The position numbers and the translations under genes were made by a program. Under the pieces are notes generated by a model. That model saw only the letters and a list, made by a program, of their open reading frames with translations, was not told the origin of the DNA and did no database searches. From Clitopilus passeckerianus (lineage: Eukaryota > Basidiomycota > Agaricomycetes > Agaricales > Entolomataceae), in NCBI GenBank assembly GCA_944990035.1, contig CALYLX010000082.1, positions 310,001 through 374,000 on the forward strand: a stretch of 64,000 nucleotides of DNA, written 5' to 3'. How positions within the stretch are numbered: position 1 is the first letter of the stretch; every line of letters begins with the position of its first letter. Positions 12,438 to 24,536 of this stretch are shown in pieces.

Positions 12438-12545
12438 CTTATCAGCCAGCTAGTACAACCATATTTTTATACGAATTCCAGGTTTGGTTCTAGGAACGTC
12501 CCATGATAGTTGCGGTTATCCCGAACACCAAGTGCCAGAGATAAC
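12438..12545 (-). promoter_or_regulatory. GATA-factor sites upstream of the ammonium transporter
   Basis: TGATAAG (complement at 12438-12444) fits the HGATAR consensus of AreA/Nit2-type nitrogen regulators, about 100 bp before the ATG. Further GATAA cores sit near 12516-12520 (minus) and 12539-12543 (plus). Short motifs can occur by chance, but nitrogen control of mep genes is well established. Confidence 0.45.
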
Positions 12546-13863
12546 GAGTGATGGGTGTGATTATGTCAGCCGGGAGGCCAAACCTATCGTCCAATCAGAG
12601 CTCGCGTATAGACCTTATCATGCTCACCTCCATAGACCAAGTCGCCGACCCTAAGGACATGAGAACTAGATCGCAAAGGGAGATTTATCGCATCCAATCC
12701 GCCTAGTGTTCCGAAAGCCTCCTGGGGTCGAGTAGAGCCATTCAATAGCCCGCTGAAACCGATATCTGCGTATTTCAATGCTTTGAACGCTGCGTAAGTG
12801 CGTATTTCCGGCCTTGCGGTATCTATGCAAACCTTATTCAATGGGGTTGACTGCGAGGACTCGCTTTGTCTTGGCCCACATAAATGATGATCTCTCAATA
12901 CAGAATAGATAGGAAGAGTTTGTGGGGTTGCCTGGCGTGCCTTAGAATAAATGCCGAAAATGAACACTCCCAGGCAAAATCGGTGGGCAACCTCCATGCG
13001 GATAAGGCCATCATGGGTCAGTCGCTTCCTTCGGACGAAGATAAGAAGTTCCACACAGGCACCAAGGTCGTACAATCGACCGTTAATCTTTCTCGAGGCC
13101 CTGTGAAGTCACGGCTGGCCACGGCTCCTCGAACTGTGTACCTAGGCGAGGCGATGAGTGGTCGATAACCTTGACATGGGCCATCACGTTGTATGAACGT
13201 CCTACGGTTTACATGATGGAAAAGATAAGGCTCTGCATCGTTTTGAGGGTGCAATTCATTGCAGTCGTGTGCAAAGCTGCTTCTGTTCGCATCGAGCTGT
13301 CAGAATGTAAATGATGTACGCGGGCAAGAAGATGTGTGTGCAAAGTTTCCCCGGTTTTTAGTGGGCCTTAGTCGCTTCGCTTTTCTTCGAATGATCTCGT
13401 GCCCGAATAGACACGTAGCCAAGCCAGGCAGTGGATATACACAACTTTTAGCTGTCATCTTTCAAAATATATCTTAAGAAACGTACTAGTCAGATCAGAA
13501 TCAGATACGTCTACTTCAAGTTGACAGTTCTTAACGTTGAATGGCTTGAAACGGTCAGCTGCTCCTCGTAGAGACAACGTATGCCAGTGATACTATTGCT
13601 ACTATGGATGTCTCCGCGTCATTGAGGTTGCTTTGATTGCGAAAACGTATGAAACAGAACAACACGCCGGCGGCTGTAAATCATGTCGGAATCAAGCCTA
13701 AAACGCGTCGTCATCGCGTCGTGCCAATTCGGTTTACGAATTGGGCAGCCTATTTGTTTTGACGTGCTTCTTTCAAATCCTCTTCACACACAAAGCCAAA
13801 TAACACTCAGTAATTCTTTCCACTTTGCCGTCGACGCTGGCAGTCTATTTGACGTTGCGTGGA
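12546..13863. other. Divergent intergenic region without a supported gene
   Basis: One antisense frame of 163 codons (12584-13075) has no recognisable domain or splice pattern. The right end is the promoter of the mitochondrial-protein gene. It contains an ACGCGT box near 13700. Confidence 0.4.
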
Positions 13864-14944
13864 ATGGCGAGCATATTATCTCGGGCGGCGTTTAGGTCTC
13901 TCTCCCGGCCATGTTTGAAGCGGGCTGGATTCAGCCGACGCGCTATACACCTTACGCCTGTTGGTGAGTTGGCACCTTATTCTGTCAGTCATCCGAAGTG
14001 AAGCTCAATTTCACGCCTGTAAGCCCAGAAAAAGAAGTCGGCGGCTGTCGTTGACGACCTCTTCCCGGAGGATGCTGAAGAAGGCGACCTCTTCTCTGCC
14101 ACCCAGACCCCTACCCAGACCGAAACACCTACGAGCAGCTCAGCTACAGAATCAGTGGCGAAGTCCACCAAGCTCTCGCCTGAGGCCCGGTTGGCCCAAT
14201 TCACCAAGACTCTAGACTTTGTCAAGCCCAGGATAGGCAGGCACCCGACAGAGAAACTCCCTCTTGTGCGCAAGTCAGCCTGGCCCTACCTCGTTCAGCT
14301 AGCTTCGTCGAGGGAGCAGCTAGAGCAAGTGGTAGAGCTTGTTCCGACATGGAATGAAGGAGCAGGTACCTTGGACGGTTCATTCTCTGAGGCCTTCACC
14401 CGTAAGCATTATGCGTATTCCCTGGCCACCCACGTTACATACTAATGAATGTTTTACAGGTAGATGTGAAGAATTGTCCTGTCCTACCCTCGCCCTTGAC
14501 GTTTTCGGAAACATCTCAAAATATGGCCTCCAACTCACACTACCCGCCGCCCGCCAGCTAATTCACTCCCTTCACATGGAGAACCCTATACAAGACACTG
14601 TCACCGCCATGACCCTTTATGGAATCCATGGCCTTCCACCAGCTTACGAGGATCTTGCATCCTGCTCCATGATTGCTGCTGCCTGCTTCAAGGCTAACAC
14701 GGCGGAATCTCTGGAGCTCGCCAACAAGCTTGTTCCCGAGCTCCAGAAGGTCGTTCAGAAGACGCCATCACTGAAGCTGGATACCGAGACGCCAAGGACA
14801 TTACAGAAGTCGACAATATGGACAACATGGGCATTGAAGAAGGTGCAGAAGGGGCTGGCTGGGGAAGGAAAGACGAATGCCGAGTGGCTTAATATCTGGA
14901 AGAATGCCACTAGCGGTGGTCAGGCCGCAACACCTACTGTTTAG
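13864..14944 (+). CDS. Mitochondrially targeted helical protein of unknown function
   Basis: Three exons (13864-13963, 14024-14401, 14460-14944) give 320 residues. The N-terminus, MASILSRAAFRSLSRP and on to RRAIHLTPV, is an Arg/Ser-rich amphipathic presequence without acidic residues, typical of mitochondrial import. A lysine patch (QKKKS) and an acidic, Thr/Ser-rich linker follow. The body is mostly helical: LSPEARLAQFTKTLDFV, REQLEQVVELVPTW, RCEELSCPTLALDVFGN, PAARQLIHSLHMENP and a C-terminal TWALKKVQKGLAGE. Helix spacing recalls PPR/TPR-like solenoids of mitochondrial ribosome or RNA factors, but no family was recognised with confidence. The start is fixed by the presequence; a later ATG would lose it. 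Confidence 0.75.
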
Positions 14945-15912
14945 ATTTTAATATGACTTAATGCTAATATTTGGCCCTTTTTCTCACTGGATGATCGAAT
15001 CCCGATTTAATTTCTGCACACCAGTCCTTGTTGTCCATCTCACCTTCAGCTCGGCGTAACAGTGATGGGAACGAATTACTCAAGAAGGAAACCCTTGACA
15101 CCTCATTGAATTCTGAGTCGTCTCCAGGCGCCAACAACAATCCCATCACCTCCGAGCAACCATGGCAGAAAACACAAAAGTAATATCCACCGAGAATGGT
15201 GGCGCGTCACCACAGGCTAGAATCTATTCTAACTTATTTTATGCTCGAACTTGGCGCTCTAAGTAGACCCGCGGAGCCGTGTCGTTGCGCTTTCTGATGG
15301 AAACATGCCTTGTGCAGGTGCTGCTAGCCTGGCTAGATCAAACCTTCATAAAACTTCAGAGAGCACCCGTGACTCGCGCAGAAGATCCACAGAATCCCAT
15401 GGACGCAGTTTTTTATTATTATCACAGTCACAGAACCCCACTTTTCCCAATTCTCAGTTCAAGGACCGATCGTTTACAGCCAGATTCTCACAGAGCCCAG
15501 TCAAACAGCCTTCCAACCGATCAGGGCTTACAAGCGAGATCCTTATTCCTTGGTGCTGCTGGAGGAGTTTGAGGGTTTGACAGCCTACACTGTCAAACTA
15601 CGCCAATTATTTCCAGATCAAGGTCGAGGCGGAATACTCTTTTGTTCCAGAACTGGCTCCTCCATACTTCGGATCGCAGTCGGCGTTGATCCCGAATGTT
15701 ACGCATCTCCGGGACGATCTTGGGCATGATGGATGAATTTCCTAACGCCCTCAATCGGCTTCTTAAATGCCTTCATTGGCTGGCGCACGTCGGCCGCATT
15801 ATGGTAGGTTATAAAGAGCGCAGTTTGCGTGGTTCCTGACTCTAGATGGCTTCTCCCATCTTTGAACCCACCCTCCTTGCTGATACCTGAGCGCTGAGCC
15901 TGTCCTTTCGCC
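14945..15912. other. Intergenic region with a weak coding signal
   Basis: Between about 15420 and 15730 one plus-strand frame reads plausibly (RAYKRDPYSLVLLEEFEGL, then YTVKLRQLFPD), but no start, partner exon or family could be assigned. A possible short first exon (MAENTK) begins at 15161. An overlapping antisense frame (15699-15914) starts in the palindromic CCATG shared with the next gene and is not credited. Confidence 0.25.
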
Positions 15913-17594
15913 ATGAACTTCCTTCAAGAAGGTCTATCCGACATTCAATCCATTCGTTATTCTCATCGTGAGTGGTTTGGTTGTAATCAAGCTCGAGCCC
16001 AAACTTACGGTTGTGCAGTCGCCTCTGCCTCTATTATTATTTTCGATCATTGTGAGCTGGAAAATGCTGTTTTCCACTTGTTACGCGTCCTGATGCAGTT
16101 CGAAGTGATAACTTTCGACTCTGAGGTGAGCATCATCTTACCTTGGGAACGGCATGCGACTGAACACCTGGGCAGGTCGAGCTCATTTGGGTAAGCAGCT
16201 ACCATCGACTCGGTCTTTCGGACATGGAGTGAAACGTCGTCAATAGAAGAGTTCTTGGTCATTGGGGAAAGCTTTGTTCTTTCTGGTAAGTTCCTCCTTC
16301 TGGGACCTCCGACTGTTTTGATAGCCGTTTGCACAGAATCGATATTATACCCTCATATCTGTAGTGTAAGTGAGTCATCCGACGATATCGTAGCTAATCG
16401 CTAATATTTTTCTAGAGTAAACACATACGGTAATGTCATTGTGACTGGAAAGATGGACTGGCGTTGACAGTGGTGGCGTTTCCAGGTCTTTTCTCATCTA
16501 CCATCACGAATCATGTCAGTTTCTCTATGATCGTTTCCGAATTTAAGCTCACCCGCTGAATCGCAGTTGTATGTTTTTCTCTTCTCCGAATGTCGAGTCG
16601 TCACCGACAGGCTGCTGCTTCTCATTTATAGTTGTGAGTCCTAAGAGCCCTTGATTCTCGGCTTCACTCAACTCCCATTAGGTTTAAGCTTTTTCCAATG
16701 GCAAGGATGGACGGGTCTCATTTCATGTATTATATCGGAGGGTAAGGACCGAGTAACCCTTTCTGAGTGTCAACTCATGATGATCGTAGTGATCCTCCAA
16801 ATGCGAATCTACGCGCTATATTCCTTGGATAAACGGGTGCTGGCCCTGATGACGATAAGCTTCCTCGCGAGTATAGGGACTTCGGCTGCGATAATGGGTT
16901 CAGTTCTCTCTAAGATAACAGGTGCGCAACATGCTTTTTGGAACGCAACCCCAAGTACTCATGATCGCCTATAGCTATTGCGCTCCCTATTACTCCGAAC
17001 ATCAAGTTCTGCCTACCATTCAACATATCCCACCACTTCTATGCTTTCTGGATTCCCATGTTGGCGTTCGAAACTCTTCTCTGCGGCCTAGCCCTCTTTA
17101 AAGGCTACCAGACCTTCAAATCTCCAAGGGGACACCTCACCTCGGGGAAGCATATCATCGGTATCTTGATTAGAGATTCGCTTCTCTACTTCCTGGTGTA
17201 GGTTTCATTCTTCTGACGTCCGAATTTCATTGACTTAATTCCGCTTAGCATGTTCGCAACCTACTTCACCAACCTCCTGATTTGGATAGGTTTAAGAGTA
17301 GGTCATCACTTAGACTTTCGAGCTATTATTTTGGATTCTGACGTCTCTTAGCAAACTTTACTGGAAATACCGATTGGCTTCTCGGTCGCGTTGGCGTGCG
17401 TTATGGGAAACAGAGTTATCTTCAACGTCCGTGAGCTCGCCCTCGAGCAAGATCTACTGCCTCATAGGTCTAGAAGAGTGGAGCTACCTTCGTCGGATTC
17501 AATATCCATAGCGAGTAGGAGTACGTTGTCACATAGGACATCTCTCAGCGAACATGAGCTAAACAGGCTCCGTTCGCTTCGGGTCGATCGTTAA
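15913..17594 (+). CDS. DUF6533 domain integral membrane protein
   Basis: A multi-exon gene with about nine short introns. The ATG at 15913 gives MNFLQEGLSDIQSIRYSH. Joined exons then produce the DUF6533 signature ASASIIIFDHLITFDSEVELIW, KSSWSLGKALFFLNRYYTL. Further membrane segments follow: WTGLISCIISEGVILQMRIYALY, DKRVLALMTISFLASIG and FWIPMLAFETLLCGLALF. It closes with the family's usual cytoplasmic stretch GNRVIFNVRELALEQD and a Ser-rich tail (SDSISIASRSTLSHRTSLS). DUF6533 proteins are 7TM-like and specific to Agaricomycetes; no biochemical role is established. The DHLITF junction requires the acceptor CGAAG, chosen because it restores the signature. Confidence 0.72.
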
Positions 17595-17668
17595 AGAGTG
17601 TCATTGTATCCATTAGTGTGTTCTCTCTTGTAATCTATGGACATTCTATCACGACTGAATGGATGCGA

Positions 17669-18267
17669 TTAATTCTCCTGCTCTATCCACTTTTCTCCAT
17701 CCCACTGAACGTCGGTCTTCCACTTCGACGAGTCTGTCCATTGGTCTTGCAGGTAATTGTCCCACCATTTGACATGTACTTCGCCGTCGAAGTCTGTAAA
17801 GTAACCTGCCACTCGTGGATCAGGGCCTAAGAACTCGTGTCTGCAGGTCATCAGCTCGTGTTCACCGTTGAGCAAAAACCTGGGAAATGGACTGACCTTT
17901 TGGAAACAATTTCAACACCATTCACGAAATTTGCAGCGCCTGTACTTCCAATATCGACATTTTCGAGGTAGTGTTGGTGCACCAGCTGGTTTAGGTCGGA
18001 CCCGGGATATATGTTTCGAACATCTTCGCCGTGTTTCCCGAGATATGATCGAGGAAGGTGGACTTTCGTGCGGGTATACATCGGGTGTTTCTCAGTCGGC
18101 CATCGTGCAAGCTCCCAAGCTGACGCTCGACGTTCACTGGTGAGAGTCTTGACAGCCTCCTTCTTGGACGCCTTGGCTTCGGGTGAATCTTGGGGTTTGA
18201 GGAGGATATGCCCCACGCGTGCTCCTCCTTCACGTCTTTCGCCATGGACGCCAAAATTTTGTTGCAA
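17669..18267 (-). CDS. Unknown small protein, two exons
   Basis: The ATG at 18267 opens a 371-nt exon, joined across a 56-nt intron (17841-17896) to a 172-nt exon; together 180 residues. The protein is polar and rich in Trp and His, with GGARVGHILLKPQD, SAWELARWPTEKHPMYTR, NFVNGVEIVSKRHEFLGPDP, GYFTDFDGEVHVKWWDNYL and a WDGEKWIEQEN end. There is no signal peptide or membrane segment. No family recognised. Frame continuity across the splice and the non-shadow composition argue that it is real. Confidence 0.55.
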
Positions 18268-18471
18268 TCATAGAGGAATAGAACCGAAGCGGCTTGAGGG
18301 CAGGTTCTTGGACGTAATCAGAGAAAAAAGAGCGCTTATGTAACCATGTTAAATCAGATTTCCTGGCTATCACTGTGGCGCAAAACAGCCCTCAAGTTAT
18401 CGCGTTTGTATACATTACCAATACATAAATGTGTTTAAGATATAATATCTAGAAAATCATAGCAGATGATT

Positions 18472-19302
18472 CTAGTTGAATTTAACCCGTGAAACGGTCT
18501 CCCAGAAGGTCTTGCCCTGTATTTGTGCAACCTCAGTCTCGAGAGCAGAGGGTTCACGGACAGCATTTGCTGGTGCAAAAGTACCAGCACCCCAAGCGGA
18601 ACCTGGTGGTCGTGGATTAGAGTCGGTATATGAAGTCTTGGGAACAGTACGTACCTCCGTGTACCTCGCTGAGGTTGCTGAGCTGGCTGAAGGCCTTGGC
18701 GTATCCGAGAGGAACGAAGATCATTCCGTGATGGGTGAGGACAGACATTGAGTTAAGGGCGGTAGTCTCTTGTCCTCCTCCCATAGATGCGGTGGAAGTG
18801 AAGATCGAGGCATATTTGCCGTAGAGACCACCACTTGCCCAGAGGCTGCCAGTCGCGTCCCAGAAGGCCTACAGTCGAGATACTGTAAGCATGATGAAAG
18901 ACTCTACAAGCCAGAAGACATACCTTCCACTGGGCAGGCATCATTCCGTATCGGGTGGGGATACCGAAGAGGAACCCGTCAAAATTGGCGAATTCATTGG
19001 TGGTCATAATGGGATAGTCAGGCTTAGGAGGGGCATGCATCTTGGTGAGAACCTCTTGGGGCAGAGTTTCAGGGACCCTAGATGATATTCTGATCAGGAC
19101 ACCGCGAAGCGTAACAGAAAGCATGGAACAACGTACTGGTAGATGACGGCATTACCACCTGCGCTCTCGACACCGGCCTTGACAGCCTCAGCCACTATGA
19201 TAAGGGAACATTAGTTGTGATTTTGACGGGAAGACAAGAACACGCACTCTTGGCAATGTGGCCGTACATGGAGTAGATAACAATCGCAACTCGGGGTGCC
19301 AT
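18472..19302 (-). CDS. WrbA-type NAD(P)H:quinone oxidoreductase (flavodoxin fold)
   Basis: FMN-dependent two-electron quinone reductase of the WrbA/Pst2/Ycp4 class, protecting against quinone stress (established for the family). The start [26 protein letters not shown] carries the flavodoxin phosphate-binding loop ([10 protein letters not shown]). Then come [88 protein letters not shown] and [12 protein letters not shown], with a C-terminal [14 protein letters not shown]. Four exons, about 204 residues, which is normal length. The acceptor CATCTAG before GTCCCTGAA gives the family sequence IYQVPETLP. Lignin-degrading basidiomycetes use such enzymes on lignin-derived quinones. Confidence 0.93.
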
Positions 19303-19947
19303 TTTTGTAAAGTAGGAGGGGAGCGGAAGACGAGGGAAGAGAAATGTCGAGGGTGTTTATGATGCTTCCACCTCCCGTCGTCGAGCCTTTTAAATGTCTG
19401 CCCCTGCCCTCCGGTTTGTCAGTGACGACCAGGTTGCAAAATCATAAACACATCAGCATTGTATCAGCCACGTCCAGGCTGAACGTTGTAATGAATGGAG
19501 GCATCCGCTTTTGAACAGATTTTACCAGCGATTGCATCCTGGCAATTCGTTTTTCCTGCCGGAAAGGAGAAAATGTTAATTTTCCCGACGATCGGGGTAA
19601 TTTTGCAGATTAGAGGTTCAGCCAGCTGCTAAGAAAGCTTGTTTCTGCCTCAAAAGTTGGTGTAGTGCATCTGTTTGTGGCAGGACTTGTCTGAGCTCCA
19701 ACCATGAGCACTTCTGGGGCTTCACGATGGTGGTGAGGCGACGCAACGAGAGACCAAAGTTTAATGATAGGACATTTGCCGGGCTTACATAAGCGTCCCT
19801 CATCGTCAGCCTTTCCCAGTAAGCCCTCGATCACAGCCACAACGGATGAGGCAACATCTTACAACCTCAATAATCCAACGATAATCTTGTTAACATAATA
19901 ATAAATTGTCATTTCAAAATTTCCTTAGTCTACTCCAGCCGAGAGGT
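19303..19947. other. Intergenic region upstream of the quinone reductase
   Basis: Holds the promoter of the quinone reductase and the 3' flank of the MFS gene. No supported open frame or element was seen. Confidence 0.4.
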
Positions 19948-22093
19948 TCATCTAGTAAGAGCTTTCTCCTTGATAAATATAGAGGAGACGAATGCACAGG
20001 CGGCTACGATGGTAGAGAAGCCGAGCGTTGCTTGGACTGCAAGCGTATAGGCAGCTCGGACGATAGCGCGTGTTTTAGGGTCTAGGGTGTCGATGTAATC
20101 TAGGGATTCTCGGACCCGCAGGATAATCTGCAGATGAGGGAGGTTAGAGCCAAGTCAAGAATAAGGAGGGGGGGAGGCCCTACCTCAGCAACGTTGTCAC
20201 CGGACAGGTGACGCCAGAGGTATATCCTCAATGTCTCTTGCACGATGGTGCTCCCGAAAGAGATGCCGACTACACTTCCAAGAGAGCGGAAAAGGTACGA
20301 GACTAGAGGGGCTCGTCAGTCGTGCCGAGGACTAAAGTAAAGATAATACTTACCAGCAGTGGCGATAGCTTGGTCTTCTTGGCCAGCATTGGCGATGAGG
20401 GCGATCAATGTCGTCGTAATTCCGCCACCTGAGGAGAGGGAAGTCAGTGTCAGAGTCCATGGAGCCAAGGATGGATGCTTACCATTGCCAACGCTTGAGA
20501 TCAGTAGACCTATGGGATTGAAATCAGCGAAATCGCTTCCAGACTCACTCAAAAACCATCGACATACCAACTGCGACACCAATCGTAGAATGCATGATAA
20601 CACCCATATTCAACAGGATCCCAACCGTCCCAACCAGGAACAAGCCATACGCAGCCACCGTAATGGCATAAAACTTGCCCGTAGCCTGGATGATCAACCC
20701 TCCAGCCAACGATCCCAACAGCGACCCAACCACACTCAACACCAACCACAGCCCCGCCTGACTCGCAGATTTCCCAAGAACAGCTTGCAAATACAAACTG
20801 GTATGGAAAATCGTCGTCATCCCCGCAGCGATACCGAAGAAGTTCACCAGGTATGCGAAGATGAGGGACCGGTTGAGGATGATACGTGCTGGAGCAAATG
20901 GCTCAGTCGCCCATCGTGTCTCGATAGTGATGAAGAGCACGAGGGACACGACGAATATGACGAGGGACGCGACGGTGTATGCGTCCGACCAGGATACGTT
21001 CCCGCCACGATCGAGCCAGAAGAGGAGGGAGAAGACGGTAATGATGAGAGCTAGGGCGCCGGAGAAGTCGATCCGGGCGAGCTTGTCGCGGAAGTGGGAC
21101 GAGTCTGGTTTGGGGAGGTGGAGGGCTAGGGAGACGGAGATTATGGCGAGGAGGGCGACGGGGACTTGGATGAGGAAGGCCCTGGGGAGAGAGTTCGGTG
21201 ACGGGGTTGGGGGAGGGGTTGGTGAGGGAACTTACCAGCGCCAGCCTATGCTGTCGACCAGAAATCCTCCGAGAGGCGCGCCGGTGGCGGAGCCAAGGGA
21301 GAATATGATATTGAGGATTCCTGCGGGAAACGTGTTTGTGAAACGGAGTCCTGTGCGGAAGGAGGGTAAGGCTGACCTTGCCATGTTCCACGAGATCGCA
21401 GAGGGATAACATCAGACATAACAATGCTGACAATTCTGTTGGAAATGCATGTTAGAGGGACGATTCGAGCGCAAAGGAAGGGAGGAAATACGAACGTAGT
21501 CATTCCACCACCACCGATACCGCTGAGCGCTCTGCTGAGCACCAGTTGGTTCATGTCTTGGGCCAAACCACAGCAAAGGCATCCTAGGGCAAAAACAGCG
21601 TAGGCGAAGAGCAGGCAGCTTTTCCGACCGAAGATATCGCTCAGTTTGCCGTATAATGGTCTTTACAAGGATGTGAGTTGACAAGAATCAGGAACGGAGA
21701 AGCCTCGTGGACTTACTGGAAGCTTGTCAACGTCAACATGTACGCTGTGGCAATCCAGCTGGTGTTTTGAAGTTGGTTCAACTCGCTGCCAATGGATGCA
21801 AAGGCTGAGATAACGGTCAGAAAAGGGTAGCCTGGAGTTGACAGTAGAGGTCGACGTACATGAGACGACAATAGTACCGTCCATGGCAGCGAGGAAGACT
21901 CCAAGGCCCATTGGAATGACCTGAACGCGAATGAGCTCATTTTCCCTACAAAGGCATGCAGAAAGCTCACCAAGCTCAGATAATTATTCGGCTTTGACAC
22001 CTCCTCGCTCTCTCCACCATTCACGTTCGTTGCATCGTAAGATGTTGGGTTGTCGCCGTTCAGTAAAGGCCTCGTTTCTTCCGTCGCGGTCAT
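19948..22093 (-). CDS. MFS transporter, 14-TM drug:H+ / vacuolar basic amino acid type
   Basis: Proton-coupled multi-spanning exporter. The ATG at 22093 begins MTATEETRPLLNGDN, a hydrophilic N-terminus with an LL pair as in vacuolar members, before the first intron. Next come PMGLGVFLAAMDGTIVVSS (TM1), SELNQLQNTSWIATAYMLT, QPLYGKLSDIFGRKS (MFS motif A), LSRALSGIGGGGMTT, SDVIPLRSRGTWQG, GAPLGGFLVDSIGWRWAF (motif C region) and FLIQVPVALLAI. The second half includes LIFAYLVNFFGIAAGM, IQATGKFYAIT, VSYLFRSLGSVVGISFG and a C-terminal ACAFVSSIFIKEKALTR. This order fits the Vba/Azr1-like 14-TM group. Substrate unknown. Its 5' end is duplicated at 24537-24807. Confidence 0.88.
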
Positions 22094-22190
22094 TTCTTCA
22101 CTTCAACACGTCGGTCCTCGTGAAGACCTCGTGTGAGACGATGATAGAGGGATGCCGCAAGATTGCGACGCGTTTTCTCATGGCACAAGG
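21780..22190. repeat. Segmental duplication, left copy (MFS 5' end and upstream)
   Basis: This stretch matches 24537-24903 over first-exon, second-exon and upstream sequence, including GAAGACCTCGTG and GATTGCGACGCG upstream of the ATG. It marks one end of a duplicated unit containing the first BTB-like gene. Confidence 0.8.
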
Positions 22191-22672
22191 TTTTATGAGA
22201 ATTGGATTGATAATGCTCTGCACTCCGGGGCGCTGATCACCAAACATTTGGGGTTGTTTGCGGACCGGAACCTCGCAAATCGATTCTTGTCAGATTGTAC
22301 TACGCGAATCTGTATCTGCGATGCTTGGTGTTCGTTTGACAGTTTTACTAAGACTGGTCGGCCGTGAATTTATTCATCGATAATCGAAAATCGTGGAATC
22401 AACGCTGCCAACCGTTTTACTGCTCGAGGTTTTCTCAAGTTGTTTGACTAAACGGATATTCGTAAGCTCTATGTTTGGCTTTAGGAATGGCCCCGACCTA
22501 TTCTGATCTTTTTGAACATGCCATGGCCAATTTCACTGCGATCTATCAAGATTCAGCGTCGAAACTACGTTGAGACTCGTTCAAGAATATCTAATTCAAG
22601 CTTGTGCCCCTAGGAGGACTCTTATTTCCTGACATCCACATATTTTCTTGCATGACAAGAGAGCAAGACCCT
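22191..22672. other. Intergenic region between the MFS gene and the BTB-like cluster
   Basis: Only short open frames; nothing recognised. The duplication with 24.5-24.9 kb ends near its left border. Confidence 0.4.
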
Positions 22673-24343
22673 CTACCTCTTCTTCCGGGCAGGTTTGGCG
22701 TCTGCCTTAGCTCCCCAAGTTGAGGTCGTCGCAGCCCCCCACCCCCCTCCTAAACGGGCCCCAGCTCCCCAGCTCCCTGAAATCTTCGAGGCTCCCCAGT
22801 TTGACAGCTTTGGGGCCGCCATGGGGTTAGCGGACCCAGACCCACTACCATCTTCCCTCTCGCTCTCCTTCGACTCCTCTTCCCCCTGTACATCGGGATT
22901 TTGGCCCTGCTTGGTTGCATGTGAGGGTTCCTTCCCTTTCGCCTGCTTCGATAGCAAATAGCCTGATTCGGCCAACTCCATTTGCGTAAGCTCCGCACCA
23001 AAGGCGTTCGACACTCTTTCAGCTGGGGTGGTAGTGACCGAATCACAGATGGCTCCGGTGTCTTGGATGAGGGACCAGGCCGCTCGTCGAGCCTCCATTC
23101 TCGCTTTCCAGAGTTTGAGGGTGATCGGTAATCCTAATCGCTCTACTTCTTCCACGGTGAGGTTTTCGACCCTCTTCGCCATTCTATCGCAGAGATGCAG
23201 CAAAAGAATGCGATTAGGGAAGGATTGGGCCTCGAGGATAGCGTCAACAAGGTCTATGTCGTCTTCCCTCCGTTCTTTTGCACCGAAGAGCTCGGGGATA
23301 AGGTTTGACATTCCGTGAGCGTCCAGCGTAAGCCGGTTGAGGTATGTATCCCATTCGCCTGTGAAGCCTTGCTCCCTGAGCTCAGACAGCTTGACAGCTC
23401 TTTCCAAGCCGATTGTGCGAACTTCTGACTCCAAGAATGGCCCCTGTCGTTCGACAAGTTCGGCGTATCCAGTACGTGCCCAATCAGCTACCATGCATTC
23501 GTTACCGAGCTGAACCTTGGTGACGGCACTCAAACTCTTTTCAACCCTCCGGATCACTTCGGCTCTGGTATCGAGCATCTTCCACTTCGTGGAGAGCTTC
23601 AGAGTCGAAATCCAATTGGAGATGGGAACCTTTCGGCCAGTGTTTCTTGAATATTGTTGAGTTTCTCATTTTCTATCCGAAATTTATGAAGACAAACTCA
23701 CAGGGGATAAAGATATCGCATCAGGCCACGAAAATCGCTAGCGAGGACGTCTGGGAGCTGGATCGGATTTTCAGGCGTTCCGTGTCCCGCCTCAAAAATG
23801 ACCGCGAAGGAATTCGTTGTTTGGACGAACATATGTTTTGGTAGTAGAAATGTCGTTTCCTCTACCTATTGAATCGAATGAGAATGAGAATTTGATACCA
23901 GTGCGGGATCTCGTAGGACCTACCTCGAACGTGACCATGTCTAAATAATACATTTCATCACGAACCAGGTCAACGGCTTCCACCAGATCGCTCGCATCCG
24001 CCGCGAATCCGTTTGGTACTCTGGCGGTTCAAGCCGAGATAAGCCTCTGTACGTTGGACCCAACGACCGTATTGAGACCTTACCGGATTGTAGTTTGCTG
24101 CTCCACGACCTCTTTCATCAACTCATTGACCTTCAGCTCCCTGATGTCGAATTGGTTCTCCTGCTGATGCGCCCTCACTGCCGAGCAAACGCTCTCTACC
24201 AAGTCATCACTCAGGTCAGTTAACGAACCCTTCTCCACAGCAAATACCAGGCGATCATTAGTCTACAATACCAAAAGTTAAGAATCAGGCTGAAGAAATA
24301 TGAACGTAACGCTAGAATGGAGGCTCACCTCACTGTAGAGCAT
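22673..24343 (-). CDS. BTB/POZ-like repeat protein, cluster member 1 (Trp-Gly-rich tail)
   Basis: BTB domains mediate dimerisation and often recruit Cullin-3; the role of this fungal family is unknown. The ATG at 24343 gives MLYSE, then an intron and TNDRLVFAVEKGSL. The BTB core follows: DEMYYLDMVTFEV, intron, FLLPKHMFVQTTNSF, IQLPDVLASDFRGLMRYLYPL, intron. After it come NWISTLKLSTKWKMLD and two copies of the ~50-residue repeat, one from VQLGNECMVADWARTGY to IGLERAVKLSELRE and one ending VERLGLPITLKLWKARME. A charged linker leads to a tail with four Trp-Gly pairs (NWGA, SWGA, GWGA, TWGA) and a basic end, ARKKR. It is closest to member 2 and was tandemly duplicated with it. Confidence 0.8.
22676..22810 (-). 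other. Trp-Gly-rich tail of cluster member 1
   Basis: The last 45 codons carry four WG pairs, each followed by Ala and spaced about 9-11 residues, in Gly/Ser/Ala-rich sequence. The form resembles GW/WG Argonaute-hook regions of silencing proteins. Function is inference only. Confidence 0.45.
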
Positions 24344-24536
24344 TGGAAGGAGGGAGAACTGCGATTAGGTACTATCGATGGGAGGTATGCGAAAAGCCTA
24401 GAAAGTGCTATAGGGGACCTCGTGCCCTTTTATGAACGAGTAGGCGCTGGAGAAGATTGATGGACACGAGGTCTGAACACGACCATGGGAAGCGCAGGTT
24501 GCCTGAGGATCGTCGGTATGATCTTTCTGGTAATAA

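Noticed and set aside
12584..13075. Minus-strand frame of 163 codons
   Set aside because: No family, no introns expected for its length in this gene-dense genome, and mixed composition. Could be a small orphan but not supported.
15699..15914. Minus-strand frame of 71 codons starting at the same CCATG as the DUF6533 gene
   Set aside because: Lies in the expected promoter of the DUF6533 gene; the shared palindromic start makes it a likely artefact.
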